A model generated the notes under the pieces. That model was not told the DNA's origin. It saw only the letters and a list, made by a program, of their open reading frames with translations, and searched no databases. Positions 10,667 to 18,598 of a DNA stretch of 64,000 nucleotides are shown here, in pieces (the stretch's first letter is position 1; the number at the start of each line of letters is the position of its first letter). The translations under genes and the position numbers were made by a program. The DNA is from Ideonella sp. A 288. Lineage in GTDB: Bacteria; Pseudomonadota; Gammaproteobacteria; Burkholderiales; Burkholderiaceae_C. The stretch spans positions 1-64,000 of the forward strand of contig NZ_MWLO01000121.1 of NCBI RefSeq assembly GCF_002198735.1. The letters run 5' to 3'.

Positions 10667-13600
10667 ATGGCCCAGTTCTTCATCGACCGCCCCATCTTCG
10701 CGTGGGTGATCGCGCTGTTCATCCTGGTGCTGGGCGGCGTGGCCATCACGCAGCTGCCGGTGGCCCAGTACCCGTCGGTGGCGCCGCCGTCGATCATCGT
10801 CTCGGCGGCCTACCCCGGCGCATCGGCGCAAACACTCGAAGACAGCGTGCTCAGCGTCATCGAGCGCGAGATGAACGGCTCGCCGGGCCTGATCTACGTG
10901 GAATCGGTGGCCCAGGCCGACGGCTCGGGCTCGATCACGCTGAGCTTCCAGCCCGGCACCAACCCCGACCTGGCCCAGGTGGACGTGCAGAACCGCCTGA
11001 GCCGCGCCACGCCGCGGCTGCCGCAGGCGGTGGCGCAGCAGGGCGTGCGGGTGGACAAGGCGCGCAGCAACTTCCTGCTGTTCACCATCCTGTCGTCCGA
11101 CCGGCCCGAGTTCGACCCGGTGGCGCTGGGCGACTACGCCGCGCGCAACGTGCTGCCAGAGTTGCAGCGCGTGCCCGGCGTTGGCCAGGCGCAGCTCTTC
11201 GGCACCGAGCGCGCCATGCGCATCTGGATCGACCCGGCCAAGCTGGTGGGCTACCGGCTGTCGTCGGCCGACGTCACCGCGGCCATCGCGTCGCAGAACG
11301 CGCAGGTGGCCTCGGGCACGATCGGTGATCTGCCCAACCTGCCGGGCCAGTCGATCTTCGCCACGGTGGTGGTGCGCGGCCAGCTCACCTCGGCCGCGCA
11401 GTTCGGCGAGGTGGTGCTGCGCGCCAACCCCGACGGCTCCACCGTGCGCCTGAAGGACGTGGCCCGCGTCGAGCTGGGCGCGCAGTCGTACAGCCCGCAG
11501 GCGCGGCTGAATGGCCAGCCCTCCACCGGCATCGGCGTGCAGCTCTCGCCCACCGGCAACGCGCTGGCCACGGCCAAGGCCATCAAGGTGCGGCTGGACG
11601 AGCTGTCGCGCTACTTCCCGCCGGGCGTCAAGGCCACCATCCCCTACGACAGCTCGAAGTTCGTCGAGATCTCGATCCGCCAGGTGGTGGTGACGCTGCT
11701 CGAGGCGGTGCTGCTGGTGTTCCTGGTGATGTACCTGTTCCTGCAGGACATCCGCTACACGCTGATCCCGACGCTGGTGGTGCCGATCGCGCTGATGGGC
11801 ACCTTCGCCGTGCTGCTGGCGATGGGCTTCTCGATCAACGTGCTCACCATGTTCGGCATGGTGCTGGTGATCGGCATCGTCGTCGACGACGCCATCGTGG
11901 TGGTCGAGAACGTCGAGCGCATCATGAGCAGCGAGGGCCTGTCGCCGCTGGCGGCCACGCGCAAGGCCATGGGCCAGATCTCGGGCGCCATCATCGGCGT
12001 CACCGTGGTGCTGGTGTCGGTGTTCGTGCCGCTGGCCTTCTTCGCCGGCTCGGTGGGCAACATCTACCGCCAGTTCTCTGTGGTGATGCTCAGCTCGATC
12101 CTGTTCTCGGCCTTCATGGCGCTGTCGCTGACGCCGGCGCTGTGCGCCACGCTGCTCAAGCCCGTGGAGGCCGGCCACCACCATGCCAAGGCCGGCTTCT
12201 TCGGGTGGTTCAACCGCGGCTTCACCCGCACGGCCAAGGGCTACGAGGGCTGGGTGGCGGCGCTGCTCAAGCGCACCGGGCGCTTCGTCGTGCTGTACGG
12301 CGTCATCATCGCCGCGGTGGTGCTGATGCTGCAGCGCCTGCCCACGTCCTTCCTGCCCAACGAAGACCAGGGCAACATGCTCGTCAACGTGCAGTTGCCA
12401 CCCGGCGCCACCGTCAACCGCACGCGCGAGGTGATGACCAGCGTCGAGGGCTTCATCCTGAAGCAGCCCGAGGTGCAGAGCATGGTCAGCGTGCTCGGCT
12501 TCAGCTTCGCCGGCACCGGCCAGAACGCCGCGCTGGGCTTCATCACGCTGAAGGACTGGGACCTGCGCGAGGGCGCTGGCCAATCGGCGCAGGCGCTGGT
12601 GGGCCGGGCCTTCGGCGCGCTGGCGGGCATCCGCGATGCCTTCATCTTCCCGGTGAGCCCGCCGCCCATCCCCGAACTGGGCCGCGCCAACGGCTTTGCG
12701 CTGCGCCTGCAGGACCGCGGCGGCAACGGCCACGATGCGCTGCTGGCCGCACGCAACCAGCTGCTGGGCATGGCCGCGCAGAGCAAGCTGCTGACGGCGG
12801 TGCGCCCCGACGGCCTGGAAGACGCGTCGCAACTGCAGCTGGACATCGACCGCGACAAGGCCGCCGCGCTGGGCGTGAGCTTCACCGCCATCAACGTGGC
12901 CATCTCCACCGCGCTGGGCTCGTCCTACGTCAACGACTTCCCGAACGCCGGCCGGGTGCAGCGCGTGGTGGTGCAGGCCGATGCGCCGGCGCGCATGCAG
13001 CCCGATGACCTGCTGCGGCTGAACGCGCTGAGCAGCGCGGGCCAGCCGGTGCCGCTGTCGGCCTTTGCGACGACGAAGTGGATCACCGGCCCGATGCAGA
13101 CCGTGCGCTACAACGGCTACCCGACCATGCGCATCGCCGGCGAGCCGGCGCCCGGCACCAGCAGCGGCGCCGCGCTCGAGGAGATGGAACGGCTGGCCGC
13201 GCAGCTGCCGCCGGGCTTTGCCTACGAGTGGACCGGCCTGTCGCGCGAAGAGAAGCTGTCGGGCTCGACCGCGCTGATCCTGTTCGCGTTCTCGCTGCTG
13301 GCGGTGTTCCTGTGCCTGGCCGCACTGTACGAGAGCTGGTCGATCCCGTTCTCGGTGATCCTGGTGGTGCCGCTGGGGGTGCTCGGCGTCACCGTGGCCA
13401 CGCACCTGCGCGGCCTGGAGAACGACGTGTACTTCAAGGTCGGCCTGATCACCATCATCGGCCTGTCGGCCAAGAACGCGGTGCTGATCATCGAGTTCGC
13501 GAAAGACCTGCAGGCGCAGGGCCGCAGCGCCATCGACGCGGTGCTCGAGGCCGCACACCTGCGCTTCCGGCCCATCCTGATGACCTCGATGGCCTTCATC

Positions 13601-13873
13601 CTGGGCGTGGTGCCGCTGGTGGTGTCTTCGGGCGCGGGCTCGGCCAGCCAGCACGCCATCGGCACCGGGGTGCTGGGCGGCATGCTGTCGGCGACCACGC
13701 TGTCGGTGTTCTTCGTGCCGCTGTTCTATGTGGTGGTGCGCCGCTTCTTCAAGGGCAGCGAACGGCAGCGCCGTCGCTTTGCGCACGAGGCCGAGCCGCC
13801 GCTGCCCGACATCTGGGCCACGCCGGCGTCGCCGCCGGGGGCGCCCCCCGCGCCGCCGGAGGGCCGGTCATGA
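10667..13873 (+). CDS. RND (HAE1 family) multidrug efflux pump, AcrB/MexB type
   Basis: Inner-membrane trimeric H+-coupled exporter of 1068 residues, the usual family length. The N-terminus MAQFFIDRPIFAWVIALFIL is diagnostic. The proton-relay aspartates are present in VIGIVVDDAIVVVENV (D407/D408) and the TM10 lysine in SAKNAVLIIEF (K936). It starts 10 bp after the adaptor stop, and its own stop overlaps the outer-membrane factor start by ATGA. Likely substrates are hydrophobic toxicants. No TetR/LysR regulator lies immediately upstream. Confidence 0.97.
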   Translation: MAQFFIDRPIFAWVIALFILVLGGVAITQLPVAQYPSVAPPSIIVSAAYPGASAQTLEDSVLSVIEREMNGSPGLIYVESVAQADGSGSITLSFQPGTNPDLAQVDVQNRLSRATPRLPQAVAQQGVRVDKARSNFLLFTILSSDRPEFDPVALGDYAARNVLPELQRVPGVGQAQLFGTERAMRIWIDPAKLVGYRLSSADVTAAIASQNAQVASGTIGDLPNLPGQSIFATVVVRGQLTSAAQFGEVVLRANPDGSTVRLKDVARVELGAQSYSPQARLNGQPSTGIGVQLSPTGNALATAKAIKVRLDELSRYFPPGVKATIPYDSSKFVEISIRQVVVTLLEAVLLVFLVMYLFLQDIRYTLIPTLVVPIALMGTFAVLLAMGFSINVLTMFGMVLVIGIVVDDAIVVVENVERIMSSEGLSPLAATRKAMGQISGAIIGVTVVLVSVFVPLAFFAGSVGNIYRQFSVVMLSSILFSAFMALSLTPALCATLLKPVEAGHHHAKAGFFGWFNRGFTRTAKGYEGWVAALLKRTGRFVVLYGVIIAAVVLMLQRLPTSFLPNEDQGNMLVNVQLPPGATVNRTREVMTSVEGFILKQPEVQSMVSVLGFSFAGTGQNAALGFITLKDWDLREGAGQSAQALVGRAFGALAGIRDAFIFPVSPPPIPELGRANGFALRLQDRGGNGHDALLAARNQLLGMAAQSKLLTAVRPDGLEDASQLQLDIDRDKAAALGVSFTAINVAISTALGSSYVNDFPNAGRVQRVVVQADAPARMQPDDLLRLNALSSAGQPVPLSAFATTKWITGPMQTVRYNGYPTMRIAGEPAPGTSSGAALEEMERLAAQLPPGFAYEWTGLSREEKLSGSTALILFAFSLLAVFLCLAALYESWSIPFSVILVVPLGVLGVTVATHLRGLENDVYFKVGLITIIGLSAKNAVLIIEFAKDLQAQGRSAIDAVLEAAHLRFRPILMTSMAFILGVVPLVVSSGAGSASQHAIGTGVLGGMLSATTLSVFFVPLFYVVVRRFFKGSERQRRRFAHEAEPPLPDIWATPASPPGAPPAPPEGRS

Positions 13874-15264
13874 CGCGGCGCCTTGCCCACGCCGCCGGCG
13901 CCGCCAGCCTGGCGGCGCTGATGGTCGCCTGCAGCGTGCCGGCCACGCGGCACGAGGTGCCCGCGGCACCGGTGGCCGCCGCCTTCCCGATGGCGCCGGC
14001 CGGCGCCGCCGCCGGGCCGGTGGCCGCTGACCTGGCGTGGCAGCAGTTCTTTGCCGATGCCCGGCTGAAGCGCCTGATCGGGCTGGCGCTGGACGGCAAC
14101 CGCGACCTGCGCCTGGCCGTGCTGGCCATCGAGCAGGCCCGCGCCCAACTCGCCGTCCGGCAAGCCGACGCCTGGCCCACGGTGAACGCCGGGCTGGCCG
14201 CGTCGCGCACGCCGCGCACCGACGGCACCATCGCCAGCGCCTACACCGCGGGCGTGCAGGTCACCGCCTACGAGGTCGACCTGTTCGGCCGCGTGCGCAG
14301 CCTGTCGGACGTGGCCGCGGCCCAGCTGCTGGCCACCGAGGAGGCGCGCCGGGCCGTGCACATCGGCCTGGTGGCCACCGTGGCCAATGCCTACCTCGCG
14401 ATGCAGGCGGACGACGAGCTGCTGCGCGTGACGCGGCAGACGCTGGACACGCGCACCGAATCGCTGCGGCTCATCAAGCTGCGCTTCGACAACGGCGCCA
14501 GCTCGCAGCTGGACCTGCGGCAGGCCGAATCGCTGCAGGAAGCGGCGCGCGCCGCGCTGGCGCAGGGCACGCGGCAACGCGCGCTGGACGAGAACGCGCT
14601 GGTGCTGCTGCTGGGCCAGCCGCTGCCGGCCGACCTGCCGCCGGGGCTGCCCGTGACCGCGCAGGCGCTGCCCGAGCTGCCGGTGGGCGTGCCGTCCGAG
14701 GTGCTGACGCGCCGGCCCGACGTGCGCCAGGCCGAGCAGCAGCTGATCGCGGCCGACGCCAACATCGGCGCCGCGCGGGCGGCCTTCTTCCCGCGCATCA
14801 CCCTCACCGGCAGCCTGGGGCTGGCCAGCGGCGAGCTCTCCGGCCTGTTCCAGGGCGGCAACCTGGCCTGGAGCTTCGCGCCGCAGTTGCTGCAGCCCCT
14901 GTTCGATGCCGGCCGCAACCGAGCCGGGCTGAAGCTGGCCGAGGTGGCCCGCGAGCAGGCCGTGGCGCAGTACGAGCGCGCCATCCAGTCGGCCTTCCGC
15001 GAGGTGGCCGATGCGCTGGCCGGCCGGGCCACGCTGGGCGACCAGCTCAGCGCGCAGCAGGCCCAGGTGGCCGCCGAACAGGACCGGGTGCGCCTGGCCG
15101 ACCTGCGCTACCGCAACGGCGCCAGCAGCTTCCTCGACCTGCTCGATGCGCAGCGCTCGCTGTTCGCCGCCCAGCAGGCGCTGGTGCAGGTGCAGGCCCA
15201 GAAGGCGCAGAACGGCGTGACGCTGTACCGGGTGCTGGGGGGCGGCTGGGCGGCCGCGCAGTGA
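13870..15264 (+). CDS. Outer-membrane efflux lipoprotein (OprM/NodT family)
   Basis: A 464-residue TolC-like channel. The ATG at 13870 overlaps the pump stop. The signal ends in a lipobox (LMVAC), so the protein is lipid-anchored. NodT-family features are WQQFFADARLKRLIGLALDGN, TAYEVDLFGRVR (residues about 133-144) and two long helical repeats ending in RYRNGASSFLDLLDAQRSLF. It completes the exporter with the two preceding genes. Confidence 0.95.
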   Translation: MTRRLAHAAGAASLAALMVACSVPATRHEVPAAPVAAAFPMAPAGAAAGPVAADLAWQQFFADARLKRLIGLALDGNRDLRLAVLAIEQARAQLAVRQADAWPTVNAGLAASRTPRTDGTIASAYTAGVQVTAYEVDLFGRVRSLSDVAAAQLLATEEARRAVHIGLVATVANAYLAMQADDELLRVTRQTLDTRTESLRLIKLRFDNGASSQLDLRQAESLQEAARAALAQGTRQRALDENALVLLLGQPLPADLPPGLPVTAQALPELPVGVPSEVLTRRPDVRQAEQQLIAADANIGAARAAFFPRITLTGSLGLASGELSGLFQGGNLAWSFAPQLLQPLFDAGRNRAGLKLAEVAREQAVAQYERAIQSAFREVADALAGRATLGDQLSAQQAQVAAEQDRVRLADLRYRNGASSFLDLLDAQRSLFAAQQALVQVQAQKAQNGVTLYRVLGGGWAAAQ

Positions 15265-15322
15265 GGGGCGGCGTCGCGCGCCGTGCGCGTATCCTTCGCG
15301 GCAGACGGCCACCAAACCCACC

Positions 15323-16228
15323 ATGACCCTGCCCGCCGCGCTGCCCGGCGAACGCTTCGACTTCACCCACCCCTCGGCCGGCCGCATCGGCCTGTATGCC
15401 GCGGGTGAGGGGGCCGGCCCGCCGCTGCTGCTGGTGCACAGCGTCAACGCCGCGGCGGCCGCGTCCGAGGTGCGCCCGCTGTTTGAGCACTACCGCGCCA
15501 GCCGCCGCGTGTTCGCGATCGACCTGCCGGGCTACGGCTCTTCCGACCGCAGCGACCGCGACTACACGCCGCGGCTGATGGTGGACGCGCTGCACGGCGC
15601 GGTGGCGCAGATCCGCGCACGCTGCGGCCCGGTGCCGGTGGATGCGCTGGCGGTGTCGCTGGGCTGCGAGTTCCTGGCACGCGCCGCGATGGAGGCGCCG
15701 GGCGCCTTCCGCAGCCTGGCCCTGGTCAGCCCCACCGACCTGCGCGGCGGACAGGCCGGCCGCGGCGCGCCGGGCAGCACCCGCGCCATGCCCTGGCTGC
15801 GCGCCGCGCTGCGCGGTCCGGGCACAGGCTGGGGTGGCGGGCTGTTCCGCACCCTCACCCGGCCCGGCGTGATCCGCCACTTCCTGCGCAAGACCTGGGG
15901 CGGCCGCGACATCGACGACACGATGTGGGCCTATGCCGTGCGCACCGCGCAGGAGCCCGGCGCCGAGCACGCACCGCTGTGCTTCCTGTCGGGCGGCCTG
16001 TTCAGTGCCGACATCCATGCGGTGTACGAGGCGCTGACGGTGCCGGTGTGGATGAGCCACGGCGTGCGCGGCGACTTCACCGACTACCGCGGCAAGGCTT
16101 TCCTGGCGCATCGGCCGAACTGGCGCTTCACGGTGTTCCAGACCGGGGCGCTGCCGTACTTCGAGGTGGGCGCCGAGTCCGACGCCGCCTACGACGCCTT
16201 CCTGGCGTCGGCCACCACGGCAGGTTGA
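15323..16228 (+). CDS. Alpha/beta-hydrolase fold protein
   Basis: The 301-residue protein shows the fold's early strand PLLLVHSVNAAAAASE, IDLPGYGSSDRS and the nucleophile elbow LAVSLGCE (Ser112). The C-terminal region where the catalytic His is normally found (GxGHxPxxE) reads TGALPYFE, with Ala276 in the histidine position. The protein may therefore be non-hydrolytic, or use another histidine. It starts 58 bp after the RND operon on the same strand and could be co-transcribed. No clear Shine-Dalgarno sequence is seen. Substrate unknown. Confidence 0.8.
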   Translation: MTLPAALPGERFDFTHPSAGRIGLYAAGEGAGPPLLLVHSVNAAAAASEVRPLFEHYRASRRVFAIDLPGYGSSDRSDRDYTPRLMVDALHGAVAQIRARCGPVPVDALAVSLGCEFLARAAMEAPGAFRSLALVSPTDLRGGQAGRGAPGSTRAMPWLRAALRGPGTGWGGGLFRTLTRPGVIRHFLRKTWGGRDIDDTMWAYAVRTAQEPGAEHAPLCFLSGGLFSADIHAVYEALTVPVWMSHGVRGDFTDYRGKAFLAHRPNWRFTVFQTGALPYFEVGAESDAAYDAFLASATTAG

Positions 16229-16620
16229 CCACGCCCGGTGGGGGGCAGGGCCATCGGCGAGGCGCAACGCCGTGCGCCCTCGCGCGCCAGGCCTGCGATA
16301 CGGCACCCCGGCTTCGAGCTGCGGACACCTGCGATGCGACGCGGCCGAAGACCGCCGGGTGTCGTCGTCCGGCTCCCACCATTGCAGCAAGGGCGAATGC
16401 CTCCACGGCTGCCAGGGCCGCACGCCCGCGCAACCTCCCGGCATGAACGCCGAAGAATCCGCCAACGCCGATGCATGAACAGCGACGCCTGGCTTCAACG
16501 TCTTGTCGGAGATGGTCGTTCCTGACGGTTACGCTTTTTTAGCATGATATTGACGCGTCATGCTATAAAACATTGGCGCCGGGCATGCCGCCCGGTGCCC
16601 AACACTTTGAAAGGTATCCA
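16229..16620. other. Intergenic region upstream of the peptide operon
   Basis: No coding frame here has family character. The last 90 bases turn AT-rich and carry the inverted repeat at 16540-16565, then GAAAGG 8 bases before the peptide ATG. The segment is the boundary between core-like GC-rich DNA and the unusual operon. Confidence 0.6.
16540..16565. promoter_or_regulatory. Perfect 8-bp inverted repeat in an AT-rich patch, candidate operator/promoter of the peptide operon
   Basis: The arms TAGCATGA (16540-16547) and TCATGCTA (16558-16565) are separated by 10 bases. The patch is preceded by a T-run (TTTTTT) and followed by ATAAAA, and TTGACG (a good -35 hexamer) sits inside the spacer at 16550-16555. 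The site ends 55 bases before the peptide start. No properly spaced -10 can be named with confidence. It most likely binds a dimeric regulator not encoded in the window. Confidence 0.5.
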
Positions 16621-16755
16621 ATGAAGACTACTGAAGTGAACACACCGCCGGTGAACGCAGTCCCGCTGGAATCGAAGAGTGAGGCAGCCGGCTCCGAGCG
16701 CGGCCAGCAACTGGTCCCCGCGCTTGTGGGCATGTTCTTTCTGTTCAGTCTGTGA
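16621..16755 (+). CDS. Candidate precursor peptide of a RiPP-like system (44 residues)
   Basis: The frame starts at ATG 16621 with GAAAGG 8 bases upstream and is the first gene of the operon. The N-terminal two thirds is polar and Ser/Thr/Glu/Pro-rich (MKTTEVNTPPVNAVPLESKS..., then EAAGSERGQQ). The last 14 residues are strikingly hydrophobic (LVPALVGMFFLFSL). It has no Cys and no canonical GG site. A polar leader plus a distinct C-terminal core followed by enzyme and peptidase genes is what a RiPP precursor looks like. Alternatives are a small membrane-inserting peptide or toxin, or a signalling peptide. I recognise no known family. Hairpins directly downstream could allow it to be made in excess over the enzymes. 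Confidence 0.6.
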   Translation: MKTTEVNTPPVNAVPLESKSEAAGSERGQQLVPALVGMFFLFSL

Positions 16756-16761
16756 CAGCAC

Positions 16762-16864
16762 GGTGGCACGCTGCGGCGTGCACCGGCGCACGACATCAGG
16801 CGTCGCGGGGCTTCGGATGACACGCTGAGACCCTGTTCGCGGCGAGGGGCTCAGGGCTCCTCGC
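16762..16864 (+). promoter_or_regulatory. Two hairpins between the peptide gene and the downstream genes
   Basis: Hairpin 1 (16762-16784) pairs GCACGC with GCGTGC around a TGCG loop; a further GGT/ACC pairs beyond one bulged G. Hairpin 2 (16842-16864) has a perfect 6-bp stem GCGAGG/CCTCGC with an 11-base loop. Neither is followed by a T-tract. They may be partial attenuators or mRNA-stabilising 3' structures that set the peptide-to-enzyme ratio. The first lies only 6 bases after the peptide stop. Confidence 0.45.
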
Positions 16865-16886
16865 CCTCTCCCCGGATTGGACGACC

Positions 16887-17690
16887 ATGCAAGCTGAAGC
16901 ATTCATTGCCCATCTGGAGCAGTCGGGCGAGCACAGCGTCACCGCTGAAGCCATCGCGTTCCGAGAGTTCTGCTCCGATCTCAACATCTTCTCGCTGATC
17001 GCGACGGACCTGCGGGCTTGCCTCGTCAACCACAGACACATATCGCGGTTGGTCAGCGCATCGACGCTCAATCTGGCTTCCGGGAGTTGGTTCACGATCA
17101 ACCTCATCCTCGTCACGCCAGCAAGCCGTTCGGCCGAGCTGCTCACGTTGCCGTCGGATGTTGTGTTCTGTCCCTTGGGCCCATTGGCGTTCGAGACCTG
17201 GGATCTCCTCGATTACTCAAACGCCGACTATTCCCTCCACTCAAGGGCCAGTCTGGCGCACTCCGGAAACCTGCCCAAGGGCCGTGTCACGGCCATTGAA
17301 TCGGCACGGCAGACCATCGTACTCTCAAGCGATTCACCCACATTGGCACTCACGCTGAACAACAGGCGAAACAGCCTGTTCACCTGGCGGTTTCGCCGAG
17401 CCGACGGTGCTCCGGCAGGACACTTCAACAACTTTCCAAGCACCACCATCCTCGAGTTGATGACCAAGACGCTGGGCACCTATGGCGACGAAAGCAGCTT
17501 GGCTGCTCTTGATTCCCTGACCGAACACGAGAGCGATACCGTTAAGTGGCACGCAGCAGAGGCCATGCTGAAGATCGACCCGACCCACGGAGCAGCGGCG
17601 TTCGCGAAGCTCTCGCTCGCGCCCAACGCATTGCTGCGCAACGCGGCCACCCGCACTGTCGTGGCCATCCAGGCAAAGGAAGCACGATGA
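16887..17690 (+). CDS. Unrecognised protein: degenerate cupin-like domain plus C-terminal HEAT-like helices
   Basis: A 267-residue cytoplasmic protein with no signal peptide. The C-terminal about 65 residues (TVKWHAAEAMLKIDPTHGAA, then LLRNAATRTVVAIQ) are HEAT-like helical repeats. The central region aligns by eye with the next gene's product (L-x2-G...I...I...S-x-T-L-x-L-x-N, then L-x-L and the helical tail). It lacks the H-x-H and D-I-H motifs of that product, so it looks like a catalytically dead paralogue, perhaps a peptide-binding or regulatory partner. Its stop overlaps the next start in an ATGA junction (17687-17690). Base composition is less GC-rich than the flanking core genes. Confidence 0.65.
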   Translation: MQAEAFIAHLEQSGEHSVTAEAIAFREFCSDLNIFSLIATDLRACLVNHRHISRLVSASTLNLASGSWFTINLILVTPASRSAELLTLPSDVVFCPLGPLAFETWDLLDYSNADYSLHSRASLAHSGNLPKGRVTAIESARQTIVLSSDSPTLALTLNNRRNSLFTWRFRRADGAPAGHFNNFPSTTILELMTKTLGTYGDESSLAALDSLTEHESDTVKWHAAEAMLKIDPTHGAAAFAKLSLAPNALLRNAATRTVVAIQAKEAR

Positions 17691-18595
17691 CCAGGCTTTG
17701 CAAGCACAGACACTCCACGACGGAGCAGATCGCTCTCGACGAGTTCCTCGACTATGCCGATGCGCATGTCATCGAGGGCGCGCCGGACAAGCTGTTCCGG
17801 CTGGGAGAGCAGTTGTCCATGCTGGGAAACAATCGCCGCTTTCTGTCCGATTTCATGTGCAGCTACATCAAGGCGAATCGGGCCCGCGACCCCTTGGCGG
17901 AGATCATTTCACAGTCTGTTGTACTTGCCAGGCGGAAGCACTTCTACCTTCGGGCCAACTTCTGGCTGCCTGCGGCAGAAATGACCCAGGCCGAGAGTCT
18001 CCTGTTCGCCTACCACCAGGCGCATGATCACAATTTCGATCTGCTTTCGTATGCCTATTGCGGAACAGGCTATGAAACTGACGTCTTCGAATACGACTAC
18101 GCGGCCGTCGCAGGCTTTGTCGGTGAAGAAGTTCGAGTCCGCCCGCTTGGGACATTCAGACATGCCTGTGGCGACACCATCATGTACCGCTGCAATCAGG
18201 ATATTCACATTCAGCAGCCGCCCACCAACCTGTCCGTCACGCTGAATGTGATCCCGACATTCAATCAGCACGGCCTCCTGGACCAGTACTTCTTCGACAT
18301 CGACGCAACAGATCCGAATCGGGCCAGACTCTCCAACTACGCCTACACCGCCATCGACGCGCGACGACAACTGCTCGAGCTCGTGAGCCAATTGCGCGAT
18401 GACAACGTGACCGACCTGCTGGTGGAGTTTGCCACCCGTCATGACTGTCGGCGCACCCGGTACAACGCCTTGCGCGCGCTGCAGGACAGCGCTCCGGAAG
18501 TCCACGACAGTGTGTGCGCCTCGCTCGGACCCGACGAGCCGGCACTCGTGAGGCACCATCTCGTGGCGAGCGAATCTCCAGCACAGACGACCTGA
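17687..18595 (+). CDS. Putative cupin-like metalloenzyme with C-terminal HEAT-like helices
   Basis: A 302-residue cytoplasmic protein; the ATG at 17687 has AAGGA upstream and overlaps the previous stop. The N-terminal about 90 residues are helical. Residues 110-180 look like a double-stranded beta-helix metal site: HQAHDHNF (His110, His113, His115), GTGYETDVFEYD with acidic residues, then GDTIMYRCNQDIHIQ with His174 and SVTLNV. The H-x-H ... E ... H pattern is that of cupin-type Fe(II)/metal oxygenases. The C-terminal about 60 residues are HEAT-like. Together with the paralogous neighbour it could recognise and oxidatively modify the 44-residue peptide. The reaction is inference; I recognise no named family. 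Confidence 0.6.
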   Translation: MTRLCKHRHSTTEQIALDEFLDYADAHVIEGAPDKLFRLGEQLSMLGNNRRFLSDFMCSYIKANRARDPLAEIISQSVVLARRKHFYLRANFWLPAAEMTQAESLLFAYHQAHDHNFDLLSYAYCGTGYETDVFEYDYAAVAGFVGEEVRVRPLGTFRHACGDTIMYRCNQDIHIQQPPTNLSVTLNVIPTFNQHGLLDQYFFDIDATDPNRARLSNYAYTAIDARRQLLELVSQLRDDNVTDLLVEFATRHDCRRTRYNALRALQDSAPEVHDSVCASLGPDEPALVRHHLVASESPAQTT

Positions 18596-18598
18596 CGG

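Noticed and set aside
10127..13786. 1219-codon minus-strand frame
   Set aside because: Antisense to the RND adaptor and pump; same low-complexity composition and no domain.
16550..16569. TTGACG and TATAAA as a -35/-10 promoter pair
   Set aside because: The two hexamers are only about 8 bases apart, far short of the 16-18 needed, so they cannot be one promoter.
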